A DNA stretch of 64,000 nucleotides, taken from Diphasiastrum complanatum. Its lineage: Eukaryota; Streptophyta; Lycopodiopsida; Lycopodiales; Lycopodiaceae. Each line of letters starts with the position of its first letter. Position 1 is the first letter of the stretch. The notes beneath the pieces were generated by a model. It was not told the DNA's origin. It made no database searches and worked only from the letters and a program-made list of their open reading frames with translations. Position numbers and translations under genes: made by a program. The stretch spans positions 40,438,733-40,502,732 of the forward strand of contig CM055096.1 of the NCBI GenBank assembly GCA_029204225.1, in the 5' to 3' direction. Of this stretch, positions 36,813-47,890 are shown piece by piece.

Positions 36813-38917
36813 AAGGGATGAGCAAGCATAGCAAATCCATGGATCGATGGCGTCTTACCACCTTCTCCTCATAGCAATCTGGTGGTCTGCGCTACGATCC
36901 ATGCTGCTGGTGGTCCCCTAGGATCCTTGGGATCTTCACCCCGTGGCTGCCCTACCCTGCGCTGCTGTGCCCGCTTTGTTTTGTGGCTTCCATATCAGCT
37001 TTACTTTTTCACAATTCCGTTCCTCATTAGAATTCACTTTCTCTTTGATCTGACTGAGCTTTTCCCCCTCCGTTTCCGTTGAATTACACTTCTAGCACGC
37101 TTTGCTTGCCATGAACCTTCTTTCTGCAACATCGTTTCTTCATGCAGCTCATGTTTGCGAACTTGTGCACGTATTCACCTGCTTTCATCCATCCATGCGT
37201 TCTATTTCGTTGATTTAAAACACCCCTGTTTCCATTCCAACCGTGATGAATTCAATGCGTTTGGCTGATTAGTAAAACACCAACTTCTGTTCCAATCTGT
37301 GGGCATATCATCTGCTTTTGCGATTCATTGAATCACTCTCTCGCTACGTCAATCGTCTTAATTTTACCCATTTCCGTTCTTCACAAGTTCTGCAAATTCG
37401 ATATTAGATATGAGGTTCATAACTCGAGGTAACTGTGATTATCTATCCCTGACTATGATAGAATTTCAGGATTTTCGAAGTTCTTTTGGCGAAGTCTTTG
37501 GATAGCACTCTCCAGCGTTCTCTCATCTGTTATATTAGATCATATCGGGCAGTCCGGCTAGATAGCACTTTGTACGTGATTAGAATTCTGTGATTACTGA
37601 GACAGTAGTTGTCATATATATTTTTTACGTTTTGAAGAGATCCATGAAGTGATGCGTCTCTTTCCTCTTCTTCCTTTTAAGGCTCGAGGTGACCAGGAAT
37701 TTTATCCTAAATAATTTCTATCTTAACGCTTCCATGCCTGCCTAAAACGTTACAGTTGTCATGACAGTAACCAAAGATATGATCCTGGAACCCGTATACT
37801 TGTGTTGTAGATCCAGGGGGCTACTGCAATCTTCTTAAGAGCGCTAGCTTTAAGATTAAAAAAGGTTGTCCCGTAATCCGTAACTGGTAAATGGTGTGCT
37901 AGTGAATCATATTCGATATGTCTTTCATTTAAATGTTTTATTACTCAACGTGGTGGTTAATGCCTCTATAAGTCTAGCTTGGGAGTTGGTATCAAAAGGC
38001 TTTCGAAAAGCATGACGAACCTGCGTAATTTGGTGATTGTAATGAACAGTTGATAAAAACACAGAAGATTTGGAAGAAAACTTAAAATTAGAACATCTTG
38101 ATCCTCAGATTCAGTTTTCTCTCAAGTAGAATTTGTGTCTCTATACTTATGATGGGTTAATAAATATGTGGAAACTTGGTGGAGCTAAATGCCAACTCTA
38201 CTTGGTTGTCGGAGTGGACTGCAAGGGGGCTGCAGGCATCGACTTGAGGCGACATGCTCTCACAGTCACCTCACCTCAGGATCCTATGCCATTTAGATCT
38301 ATCCTCAAAACAGAGTAGGACTTACGGCAGCTATATTATGGGGTTTAGAGGGTTGAGCTAAAGTGCCATCCTGAGCTGGCTGTCAGAGCATGCTCCCTGA
38401 AGCTTGTTGATAACGCAGTGCAGCACAGTCATGCTCACAGTCTTATATGGGGGATGGTCATGCGATATGTGTTCCAGGCCACATTCAATGAGAGCAAATT
38501 AGAATGACAGCAAATCTCTGCCTGGAAATAGAGAGCTTTGAAATAGTTGAAACGATAGAGTGATGTTGGATCAATTTCTTCCCAACACCTTTTTGTTGGT
38601 TGTCTTTGAATGAGAACTTTGACCATGTCTAACATCTTTCCTATAAAATAGGTACAGTTCATCTGTTAGATTAATAGCTCAGTTTAAACTAGTGGGAATT
38701 TCTCTCAATTAAGTAGGCAAGCTTACAATTCAGGTTTTGATGTGCAGGATTGATACTATAGCTGTGAGCCAGAACAGAGTTTTCAAGTCTACTATTTGGT
38801 CACCATGAAGGCCATGCTTGTGACATATGCAGTACCAGTTGAAGATAAGCTAAGGATGCGTTAGGCCTGTTTATCTTACCCTATTTTATTTATACAGAGA
38901 ATATAGCTTAGCTAATT
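36813..38917 (+). promoter_or_regulatory. Probable promoter, 5' leader and leader introns of the bZIP gene
   Basis: No coding sequence is found in these 2.1 kb upstream of the start codon. Pyrimidine-rich sequence at 36860-37150 resembles a plant 5' leader. A good acceptor (TTTTGATGTGCAG) ends at 38747, and another (TTATTTATACAG) at 38897, just upstream of the ATG, so the 5' UTR is probably spliced. The transcription start was not located. Confidence 0.4.
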
Positions 38918-41900
38918 ATGGGTTCTGGAGAAGTAGCAACTCCGACAAAAAGTGCAAAAGCGCCCTCTGCACAGGTTCCAACCTTCTCTGCATTTTTTAG
39001 ACATTTAAGGTTACGTATTGTGGGTTACTTCAAATCTAAACTTTTGTTTTGCGATGATACCAAATAGGAACAACCGCCAGTTCCAACTTCATATGCTGAA
39101 TGGGCTGCGGCATTTCAGGTAGGAAATTTTCTACCATTCTCCACCATCTATCACATCAAGGTAAAGCATTGTAAATGTTGGATTGAAGTCAACGTTGGTG
39201 ATACTTTTTCTCTGTCTTAGATTATGAGTTATGTTTTTCAGGCTTATTACAGTTCTGGAGCTACACCACCACCAGGTTATTTTCCTCCAAATGTTGCTTT
39301 GGGACCTCAACCTAATCCATATATGTGGGGAGGGCAGGTATGCACTTACACTGAACTCTGTTTAGTTTTAGGTGCATGTGGTCTTTCATGCCATCACAAT
39401 TGAATGCAATTGTTTCATGCCTTGCATGTAATGCATAAGGTAATTCTTATTTGGTGTCTGTCATGCAGCCTATTATGCCACCATATGGGACTCCACCTCC
39501 ATATGCTGCAATGTATCCGGCAGGAGGGATATATCCATCATTGCCTCCTGTATGTTTAAACAAGTCATAACGCAAGCTATTGTATGGTTCAAATTAAAAC
39601 TTGATTGAAGTCGCATGCAATTATCAATTGAAGGATCATAGCTTTTCTACTAACTTTGTAAATTTCAAAACTCAGGGTTCACATCCTTACAATCAATATG
39701 GTCAATTGCCTGGAAATTCAACCGAGCCTAAAGCCGTGAGTTCATTTTCAAGTACCAAATTATAGCACAGTCGAAATATTAAATACCAGAACATCAATAT
39801 CTTCTTATGGCACAATCTTTTTACTACATGGAATTTCATTGTTCTTTTCTTATGCATAGTATATTTCATGTTAGCAGGCAAATCAAACAGGTGCTGATAA
39901 GACTCGTGAAAACAAGGAAAAAAGTCCTTTTAAAAAATCAAAAGGGAGTCTTGCCATTACTGGACTTCTAGCAGCTACAACCAGTGATGATAACAAGAAA
40001 ACTTTTGTCTCTGTAAATGATGGATCGCTTCACAGGTAATAAGAATCAATGTTGCTCTCTGAAATTGGCATTTCTCATTTTAAATCAATTTTTTCCATTA
40101 GTGAAGCTAAAGAGTCTTTGCATGAGGATTCATGCTCATTTGGATCATATGAACAGCAAAATGTGTCAGTGTGCATCCTTGTCCGTCATTTTGGCTGTTA
40201 TCATTTACCCTGTATCTTTGAAGTGATATCTTGATGGTGTTTTGGTATCTCTCCAGTAGTGAAAGTGGGAGTGAAGGCTCGAGTGATGGTGGAAGTGAGG
40301 AAGGCAACACACGAATGGTAAATCTTGCGTCACATGTAATAGAGGCTCATAATACCTAGCCGATTTGATTCTGCGGCTGTTGGTAGACATAAATCTTGGG
40401 AACTCAAGCGGTCTTCTTTTTTAAAACTGTGCAGGGCCTTGAAAACAGCCACAGAATGGGACATGAAGGTATGCCAGAAAAAATAAAGCCAGTTAAATAG
40501 TATGAGCATTTTAATGTCAATTCGTATAAAATTGTCCCCTTCAACTCTTTTTTTGTGTGAACTGCAGCAAGCAGTCAGCATAATGGCACTCCATACAAAG
40601 CAAGCACACTTGGTGTTATGGGCAAGGCTGTTGATTATGTAGGATTTAATCCTGCAAACCTAAGAGCAGCTAGAGGAAAACCAGCGTTGATGAGCTCAGC
40701 AGCAAATCTCGGTACAGCAGGCCAAGATTACTGGAGTGGGACAACTGAAGGAGCTCTTTCTATGAAGAAAGGAAAGAGAGACAATTCTAGCATTCCTGTG
40801 GTTCCAGCTATTCAAAGTAATGCACTCATGGGTGCTCCTGTACAAAATGGAGCTCCTCAAGAATTCTGGTGCCAGGTAGGAAAAAATACTCTCCTGCTGT
40901 AGTATATATTAGCATACTGAATTACTTTCTCATCTAGATGCAGGGAGGCAACAATGGGGCCAAATATGTACTTCGAGTATTTCGGCTTCTTTTGTTCTTT
41001 GTCAATGATATTGCATGGCAACTTGTGCTGCCTGTTTTTCCTGCTAGATTTCATCATTGTATGTTTGTTAGATGTAGCGACCAAGCAAACTATGTAATTT
41101 TTTGTGTTTCTGAAACCTAAAAACAAAATTATTAAAATTATAATCCATTTCCTGCTCTTGGTAAGAGAGTTGTTTCGGAAACTGAAGGTAATGGGTAGGA
41201 AGTTTAAGGCCCTTGTTATTTGACCTTTCGCAGGACGATCGTGAAATGAAACGACAAAGGAGGAAACAGTCCAATAGAGAATCAGCTAGGCGCTCACGTT
41301 TACGGAAGCAGGTGAGGATAGTATGTGTGTTTGTTAGTCGACAACTGAGGACTTCCTGTAGCAAGATAAATGATAGGTGTTCAAAGGTTATGAAATCGCT
41401 TTACAGTTCAATGCAATAATCGAATCTCAGCTGGATGGTAATGGAAGAATTTGAGGTACTCTTTTTATTAGAGTTGGAAAACCAAAATAACAGCACGTGG
41501 AAAAGCAGCAGATGATTGAACTTCTTTGAAAATCTTGGCTGACAATCATTTTAAAGTTTCTTGTTATCTTTTCGTTGTTGGTTTCCAGTTATTAGATTGT
41601 AAGTCTGCATTTCGGCAAGCTTTTGCTGCATGTCATACGTAGAGTTAAGCTTATGTTTCTATTCATTCATGTAGCAAATTACACCTTACGACTATCCCTT
41701 TGTTTAGTCACATTTTTGGTATGTTCACAACAATCTTTGACTTAACATGTACGTTTATTTCGTACTTTTTTTCCATCAGAGCGGTTGTATCAGAGAGACC
41801 GTAACTTTCGCGTTGGTGTTTATTTTAAACTAGGCCGAGTGTGAAGAACTGGGCACAAGGGTCGAAACTTTGACTGTTGAGAACATGGCGCTGCACACAG

Positions 41901-42605
41901 AGTTGAACCGAGTAACCGAAGAACGAGACAAATTGGCGACAGAGAATAAAATACTTCTTGTAAGTTTTTGTAATCTTTTTTGGGGTTGTAAGTTACTCAT
42001 TAACATCTTGTGGAATGCATTACTTTGTGTTTCAAGAAAGTAAGAAATGCCTCTAATCCCTTTGAGGATTGAAATGTAGGAACAAATGGAGAAGGCACAG
42101 CCAGTAATAACTCACCAGACTCAAGAAAATAGCAAACTTTAACGAAGCCCATTAAGCCCCTTGTTACAAGAGGGATGGTGGGGAGAAACAAGGAAAGCAC
42201 AAGTGTCATTGACGCCTGATTCAACAGATCGAAGTATGAGAATGCATGATAGTTCCGTAACGGCTAGTCTGTAAGGGAGAAAATAGGCAGGAGAGATGGA
42301 GCATTTGAGGCAGCCGGGAAATCACCAGCAGATTCGATCTGTTCGAGGACATGCTGAATCCGTTAATTTTCCAGGTAAGGTGGTGATAAAGTGAATCCGA
42401 TGACCCAGATGATCCATGTTGCTGCAATATAGCCAGTGGGCTTGGCGAACAAATACCGAAAAACCGTTTTTCATGGATATGATTCCTGGAAGTCCCAAAT
42501 AGTAATCCGACTATTGATTGACAGACAATATAGCTCGCTGCTAAGCTCAACCTCGAAACCCGCACCCCTGATAGAGACTACCAATGCTTTGCCAATACAT
42601 CTTGC

Positions 42606-42656
<51 letters not shown>

Positions 42657-43055
42657 TGCATAGATCTCCATTGCTGGGCACAGATTTACCTGGAAAATTC
42701 AGCGTGGTCAAGGGTACTGGGAGTCTGATATGAACTTCCTCATCCATATGGATGACTAAGGGATGTTGAAGACTAACCGCTATTAGGATCTGTTTTTAAT
42801 TTTGTATGTCCATATTGTTTTTAGAGGATTAAAATTCCAAACCTCAAGGTGAGGAAAGGACGCATTAACCAACAGGTCATTTTTTTTTGGGCCTATAAAT
42901 GTATTTTGAGTCATTTTCTGTTTATTATTGGTACAAGGGCTGTATTATCAATCAAGCTTTCAACCTAATTTGCTACTCTGAAGCAGCTCGAGCATTTGGA
43001 ATCTGAAAATTCCTTCTTAAAAGTTCATATGCCAGCTTCTTTAAATAACACTTGA
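38918..43055 (+). CDS. G-box-binding bZIP transcription factor (group G, GBF-like)
   Basis: Nuclear DNA-binding protein expected to bind ACGT-core G-boxes as a dimer. Exons: 38918-38974, 39068-39118, 39242-39337, 39469-39549, 39676-39735, 39878-40035, 40257-40317, 40435-40468, 40568-40875, 41234-41311, 41834-41959, and a last exon 42987-43055; all junctions are GT-AG and in frame, giving 392 residues. The N-terminal half is Pro/Gly/Tyr-rich with SYAEWAAAFQAYY and PYMWGGQPIMPPYGTPPPYA, the mosaic region typical of plant GBFs. A Ser-rich segment (SSESGSEGSSDGGSEEGN) follows, then a linker of about 110 residues. The basic region (exon 10) is KRQRRKQSNRESARRSRLRK with the invariant N-x7-R. The zipper has leucines every seven residues (one Val). 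The intron between exons 10 and 11 falls at the usual bZIP position after RLRKQ. The start is the first ATG after a good acceptor. An alternative last exon is listed separately. Symbol left empty because GBF paralogue identity cannot be told. Confidence 0.92.
42080..42142 (+). CDS. Alternative last exon of the bZIP gene
   Basis: After exon 11 an acceptor (GAAATGTAG, ending 42079) opens a 20-codon exon EQMEKAQPVITHQTQENSKL ending in TAA. It joins in the same phase as the distal last exon at 42987-43055. Using it would give a 390-residue protein with a slightly different end of the zipper. In either case the basic region and five heptads are unchanged. Which exon is normally used cannot be decided without transcripts. 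Confidence 0.5.
   Translation, partial: EQMEKAQPVITHQTQENSKL
42608..42652. repeat. (GA)n microsatellite in the last bZIP intron
   Basis: About 45 bp of GA repeat between the two alternative last exons. Confidence 0.95.
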
Positions 43056-43540
43056 AGAAAAATATACTTATGGAGATGCAAGGTGACTCATGCTTAAAAC
43101 AATACTGGGATGCCCTATATAATTTCTCAAACTTTCAATGCTTTGTTATGTTTTTGATTGAAGATGGATCTTATAGTATGTATGCTCACATTATCATGCA
43201 TGAAAATGCAGTATGTTCCATCACAGAGTCAAGCAGTGCGAAGTTGCAGTATTATAGAGATGTGTGCTACGCGGACTACTGAGATCAGTGTGGAAATTGA
43301 TAAGGCAAAGCTGAGAGCCCAAGATATAGTTTCGTAGGCATTGTTATGACTTACTGCTATTTGATGCGAGCTTGTTGAATTGTTGCACCACTCTGATATA
43401 TTTATAAGCACTTGCTTATTCATTGTGGTAGCTTGAAGATCAAGTAAACTCAAATTGATTTGGGCAGTCTACAAGTCCTAGATACTAGTCAGAGCAACAT
43501 GTTCAAGTACAGTGTAAGGATTGTTGCCCATGACTGCCGC

Positions 43541-43654
43541 CATTATGTGAACAGACCCAACGGGGTTGGCTCAGTTGGTTAGCTTGACATCCAAAGTTTC
43601 TTTGGTCTCAAGTTCGAGCCTCCCCTTGGAAACCAAGAAGCATTATGTGAACAG
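43541..43654 (+). mobile_element. Short tRNA-derived SINE, copy 2, with 14-bp target-site duplication
   Basis: An 86-bp insert (43555-43640) lies between perfect 14-bp repeats CATTATGTGAACAG (43541-43554, 43641-43654). The A-box is TGGCTCAGTTGG (43567-43578), a good consensus match, and the B-box is AGTTCGAGCCT (43611-43621). The hairpins CCAAAGTTTCTTTGG (43591-43605) and CTTGGAAACCAAG (43625-43637) are identical to those of copy 1. The insert lies about 500 bp after the bZIP stop codon, on the same strand. Confidence 0.87.
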
Positions 43655-45059
43655 TCCTTTGTACTTTTACAATTTATCCAGTGTAGAAAATGCATTCATT
43701 TATGCAGACATAGTCGTGATCCAGGTCATGATGGATTTCAATTCTCAGGGTTGAAATAAGTTCGTGACGTAGGTCGAAATAGACACAAGATCTAAATGAA
43801 CTATTGGATCAAAATAGACACCGGGTTGAAATAAGTGCTCGATTGGAATAGATCTCGGGTCGAGACAGGTGGGATCAAAATTTAGACCCAAAACTTCGAT
43901 CTTGCTTGACCCATCGATCCAAGCCAAGAATCAATATAGATTTTGATTCTTAGGGCCGAAATAGGTTTCGACAAACACCATGTAAAATTCCTTGTTTGCA
44001 AATTGTTTGGATTCCTTTATAGTTCTGCAGATTGTTTCGGTTGCCTTGCAGTTCTGCAGACCATTCAAAATAAAGTACATCTGCATACTTCATAGGTCCT
44101 CATTAATATTAGAATTAGCCAGGAATTTTATTATAGCAAATTGTTTTCATGGTACAAGAGCTACATTGGTTCGGAAGTGCCTATGGAGAGCTTGGCATTA
44201 AGGTGAGAAAATCCCTAAACTAGAAAGCTAGTGGTGACAATGAAGAATTGTTGTATTTGTTCATTTGATAGCATTAGAACACTATGTTAGACATGAAAGA
44301 ATTCTACAATGAGCTAAATGGTGAGACAATCTCGTTTGGAAGTTTAGGTGGCTCGCAAATTGGACAAGAAATGAGTAATTTCTACTATATTCATTGGAAA
44401 TTGGGATGAAGGCATTGTATAGTCAAGAGTTTCTCGTTACGGAGCTATATGTGAGTGTAACTAGTGATGGAATTGCAAAGGGTTTTCTATCGAGGAGAAG
44501 AAGCTAACCACAACTTCAGACCATGCAAAAATCAATCAAAGCTAGGTTTGAGTTTTGCTAAGTTTTGTCAAGATAATCAGGTTTTTTCATAGGTAAACTA
44601 AGCTAACAAGCTCATTTCTCAATCCAATTGTAAGCTATAAAGTGTGATTGGATTGGTAGTGCTAAGGCAACCACAACTAGAGGACTGACCAACAATGCAT
44701 CAACTATGATTTTTGCACTTTTGCAAAATAATTGGACATTCTTGAAAAAGCTACCATTTTAAATAGCTTATTCTATAAAATGAATGCAATCACTTCTAAT
44801 GGAGCTATATGTAGTAGATGCAATTGATGCACAAAGCAACATATGAAATCAAATAATTGGGCATAGCCTACAATGGAAGGAACACAATCATCATCATTGG
44901 ACTACATAAATTCACACTAAATGGTTATATATGTGAAGGTTGCATTGTGGAAAAAAAAAAACCCACATGGAAAGGGTTTCAAGGAATGAATTGGGAAGAG
45001 TAATCTTTGAATTATCTGTACTACAATTTGTGAACTAATGCAAATGAGATCTACAAGTG
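43655..45059. other. Intergenic, degenerate
   Basis: Positions 43740-43980 contain loosely repeated GGTCGAAATAG-type motifs. The rest is AT-rich; part of 44260-45050 may be decayed copia gag in + orientation, but no motif is clear enough to call. Confidence 0.3.
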
Positions 45060-45560
45060 GTTCATACTATTTCATTACATTCATTGATTATTTTAGTTTT
45101 AGTCGAAAGACGGGTTTATTCTACACCTTAGAAATCAGATTCCTTTAGTATTTTTGTAAATTCAATAGCCTTCCTGGGAAGCAAAGTGATTGTCAAACCA
45201 ATACCATTGGATTTGATATTGGTGGAGAATACTTGTTCAATGCTTTTAGTGAGTTTTTAAACAACACACCACAATAAAAATGGTTTAGTGGAGTGAAATA
45301 ACATGATCATTATGGAAATGATTGCAACACAAGAATTTGCTTAATACCTTTTCGGCAAAGTTGTGATATGGCGGTTCATGTGCTAACTTATATGTGTTCA
45401 ACAAAGTCCATGGATGGAACGACGTTTGGGAAAGCATTCACAAGTAAAAAGTCTAATGTGTCGCATCTTAAAATATTTGATTGTTCTGCATATGTGCATG
45501 TGCCCCAAGAAAAGAGAAAGAAGCATTTGACACAAAGGCAATAAAGTGCATAGACAAATT
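45060..45560 (+). pseudogene. copia integrase relic, + strand
   Basis: Scattered but ordered integrase pieces are readable: FITFIDYFSFSRK near 45070, GGEYLFNAFSEF near 45220, and HLKIFDCSAYVHVPQEKRKK near 45470, which is the conserved segment after the catalytic core. Many stops and shifts intervene. This is an old, dead copy. Confidence 0.65.
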
Positions 45561-45839
45561 AGTCCATGCTCTGTTCATTGTGTGTGTGCAACTTATCTTC
45601 GTGCTTCTTCTAGTTTGAATGATTATGATAGTGTTAGATAGTTTTGAAATGCTGAGCTGAAAGATAAAACCTCAGAAATTTCAAATGTAATAGTAGAAGC
45701 CGAAGTTTCTTTTTTGCAAAATAGTATTAGTTTCGATTCCCATGGTACAGTTTTTGTTGTTAGTCCATTTTTCATGGGAGCGATAAAGGCAAAAGAAGCC
45801 TAAAATGTGTAGCTAAGAAAATGATGAACATGACAATAT

Positions 45840-46660
45840 TAATTTTAGTAATAGATAAGAAAATGTCATCTAAGTCTGTGCCCTCTGTAAAACATTTTGC
45901 CACTAGTCTTGTTTTGTGTTTCTCGATTTAAGTTAACCATGCGAATCCATTCAATGCCTATTGTTTGTTACCAAGGGAAAATTGGCTATGGAATTGTTTT
46001 AATCTTTCATGGTTTTAACCTACTGCTTACTACTTGATATGTCTTCGAATGACTTTGGTTCATCTATTCCAATACTCTAAACATGAAAGCAAAGTCATTG
46101 CACTCATCAAAGTCAAATCTACTTGGTTTGATAGAAGTTCGAGAGAACTTTTTAGTTCTCTGGAATTGCTTGGAGAGCTTCATTCTCTACATCTCTTATA
46201 AATTTTGTTTTTATTAGGGCTCATTTTTTAATACTAACTTCTTAAACTAAGGACTTATTCATTGAATCCTTTTTATCAAACACAACATCTCAACTCACAA
46301 AGAAGTTCTTTGTAGCATGATCAAACAATGTATAAGCTTATAACACAAATTCAACTAAATTGAGACTATATTCAAATTTTAAAAATAAGTGAAAGCCTCT
46401 AATACATGTTTCAAGAAGCACATCCAAATATTTCTAGAAAATTTATCAATAAAAGTCATGAAATAATAGGAACCATTTAGAGCTATTATTTGCATAGGAC
46501 CACACAAGTTAGATTGAGAAATCTCTACAAACTTTATTGGCTCTATAAGGACCATGATGATGTTGTAGTCTATGATGCTTTCCTTTCAAACAAGTTTCAT
46601 AGAGTTTATTCATCACCATTTCTTCTCTATGAACCAACTAAAGATGTGTGTGTATATATA
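45840..46660 (-). pseudogene. copia integrase/RT relic, minus strand
   Basis: The minus strand reads ETCLKGKHHR near 46590, then CGPMQIIALNGSYYFMTFID near 46500-46440, the zinc-finger end and first part of the integrase core. Further on, RLVAKCFTEGTDL near 45880 matches the start of copia RT. Sequence between is deleted or decayed. It faces the + strand relic at 45060-45560. Confidence 0.65.
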
Positions 46661-46832
46661 TATTAGAGAGAGAATGTGTGTTTGCCGTAAAAAATGTCAC
46701 GCTGTGCCGGCAAAAATGTCACGCTTTGCCCTCAAAAAATGTCACCCTATTACAAAGGAAAAGCTAAAACACGTTTGAACAAAAATGGTAAAAAACAACA
46801 ACAAATACAAGCCTTTTTTTTTTTCTTTTTGA

Positions 46833-46833
<1 letters not shown>

Positions 46834-46894
<61 letters not shown>
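46834..46894. repeat. (AC)n microsatellite
   Basis: 61 bp of uninterrupted AC repeat. Confidence 0.97.
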
Positions 46895-46898
<4 letters not shown>

Positions 46899-46923
46899 GA
46901 TTTCAAATTTTATTTTCCCTCAA

Positions 46924-46928
<5 letters not shown>

Positions 46929-47015
<87 letters not shown>
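46929..47015. repeat. (TC)n microsatellite
   Basis: About 87 bp of TC repeat, 35 bp after the AC tract. Confidence 0.97.
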
Positions 47016-47020
<5 letters not shown>

Positions 47021-47480
47021 GCTCTTTTCTTCTTTATTTGCTCTCAATCCATCGTCCAGCCATGGCATCGGCCATGCTATCAGCATGATTCAAAGTGGCT
47101 CCCCTACCTTCACCACCTATTACTGGCTTTCACGAGTGCAGATTCGATCCATCGGGTTGCTCTGGCCATTCTTCTTCTTTTGCCCGGATTTGTGCGTCTG
47201 AGTAGAGTGCAGCTTGCTGGGGTTGGAAGAATGATGCAGGGCAACGATTCTGCCTATTGCCTGATCCGGGAGCCACTTCTATAGCGACCAAACAGCCCTC
47301 ACAGGTGTCTTTAATGCTTTTTTGGCCAACGATGGGGGTAGAAGGAGGTGCACTAGCGACCTCTCTCATGCTGAGAATGGCTTGGAACTGCTTTTCGGAA
47401 TTTTATTCTTGCAGCTTTGATCATTCGCAACAATAGTCATTTTGATCCATCTCTTTGGAGCTCTCTGTTTTCGTGTTTCG
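47016..47480. other. Spacer, no gene recognised
   Basis: Moderately GC sequence between the TC tract and the next LTR. Short open stretches occur on both strands with no domain. Confidence 0.3.
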
Positions 47481-47890
47481 AGTTAGAAATAGTAAGCTCA
47501 ACTGTGATCGTAGTTTACATTTATGTACTATTTCAGTTTGGTAGGCTTTAGTTAAAAAGCCAACGTGGGGGCTTGTCCCGGGCCAATAACGAGACTTTCT
47601 CTGTATGTAGCCTAAAACGCCACGTAGAGGCCAACGGTGAATTTCATGCATTTATTAGGCCTATGCCATGTGACGTCCCCATGCTAAAGGGGACTCTTGC
47701 TTGTATATGAACACTTTCTTTGCAATAAAGATGCTTTTGCTTTGTGAGCTCTTTGCTTGATGTGAGCTCCTCCTTCACTCTGTTACTTGTGGACGTTGAT
47801 TATGGTTTTGATGGTTGGCAATCAGTCAGTGATTGCATCTCTAATCCTTCACTCTCCACTAGATCATAATTTCCGCATAGAATGTTAACT
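47481..47890 (+). repeat. 5' LTR of the LARD-like element
   Basis: 410 bp, beginning AGTTAGAAATAGTAAGCTC and ending GAATGTTAACT. Its sequence differs from the right copy by scattered substitutions. It contains a possible polyadenylation signal, GCAATAAAG. Confidence 0.88.

Noticed and set aside
36586-36861. His-Arg-rich minus-strand frame and Gly-Asp plus-strand frame
   Set aside because: Both are explained by the GCGATG hexamer repeat; neither has conserved sequence outside it.
40938-40975. An extra bZIP exon starting ATGCAGGGAGGCAAC after TCATCTAG
   Set aside because: Exon 9 joins directly to exon 10 in frame and matches the family layout (W-x-Q before the basic region); the extra piece has no in-phase donor nearby.
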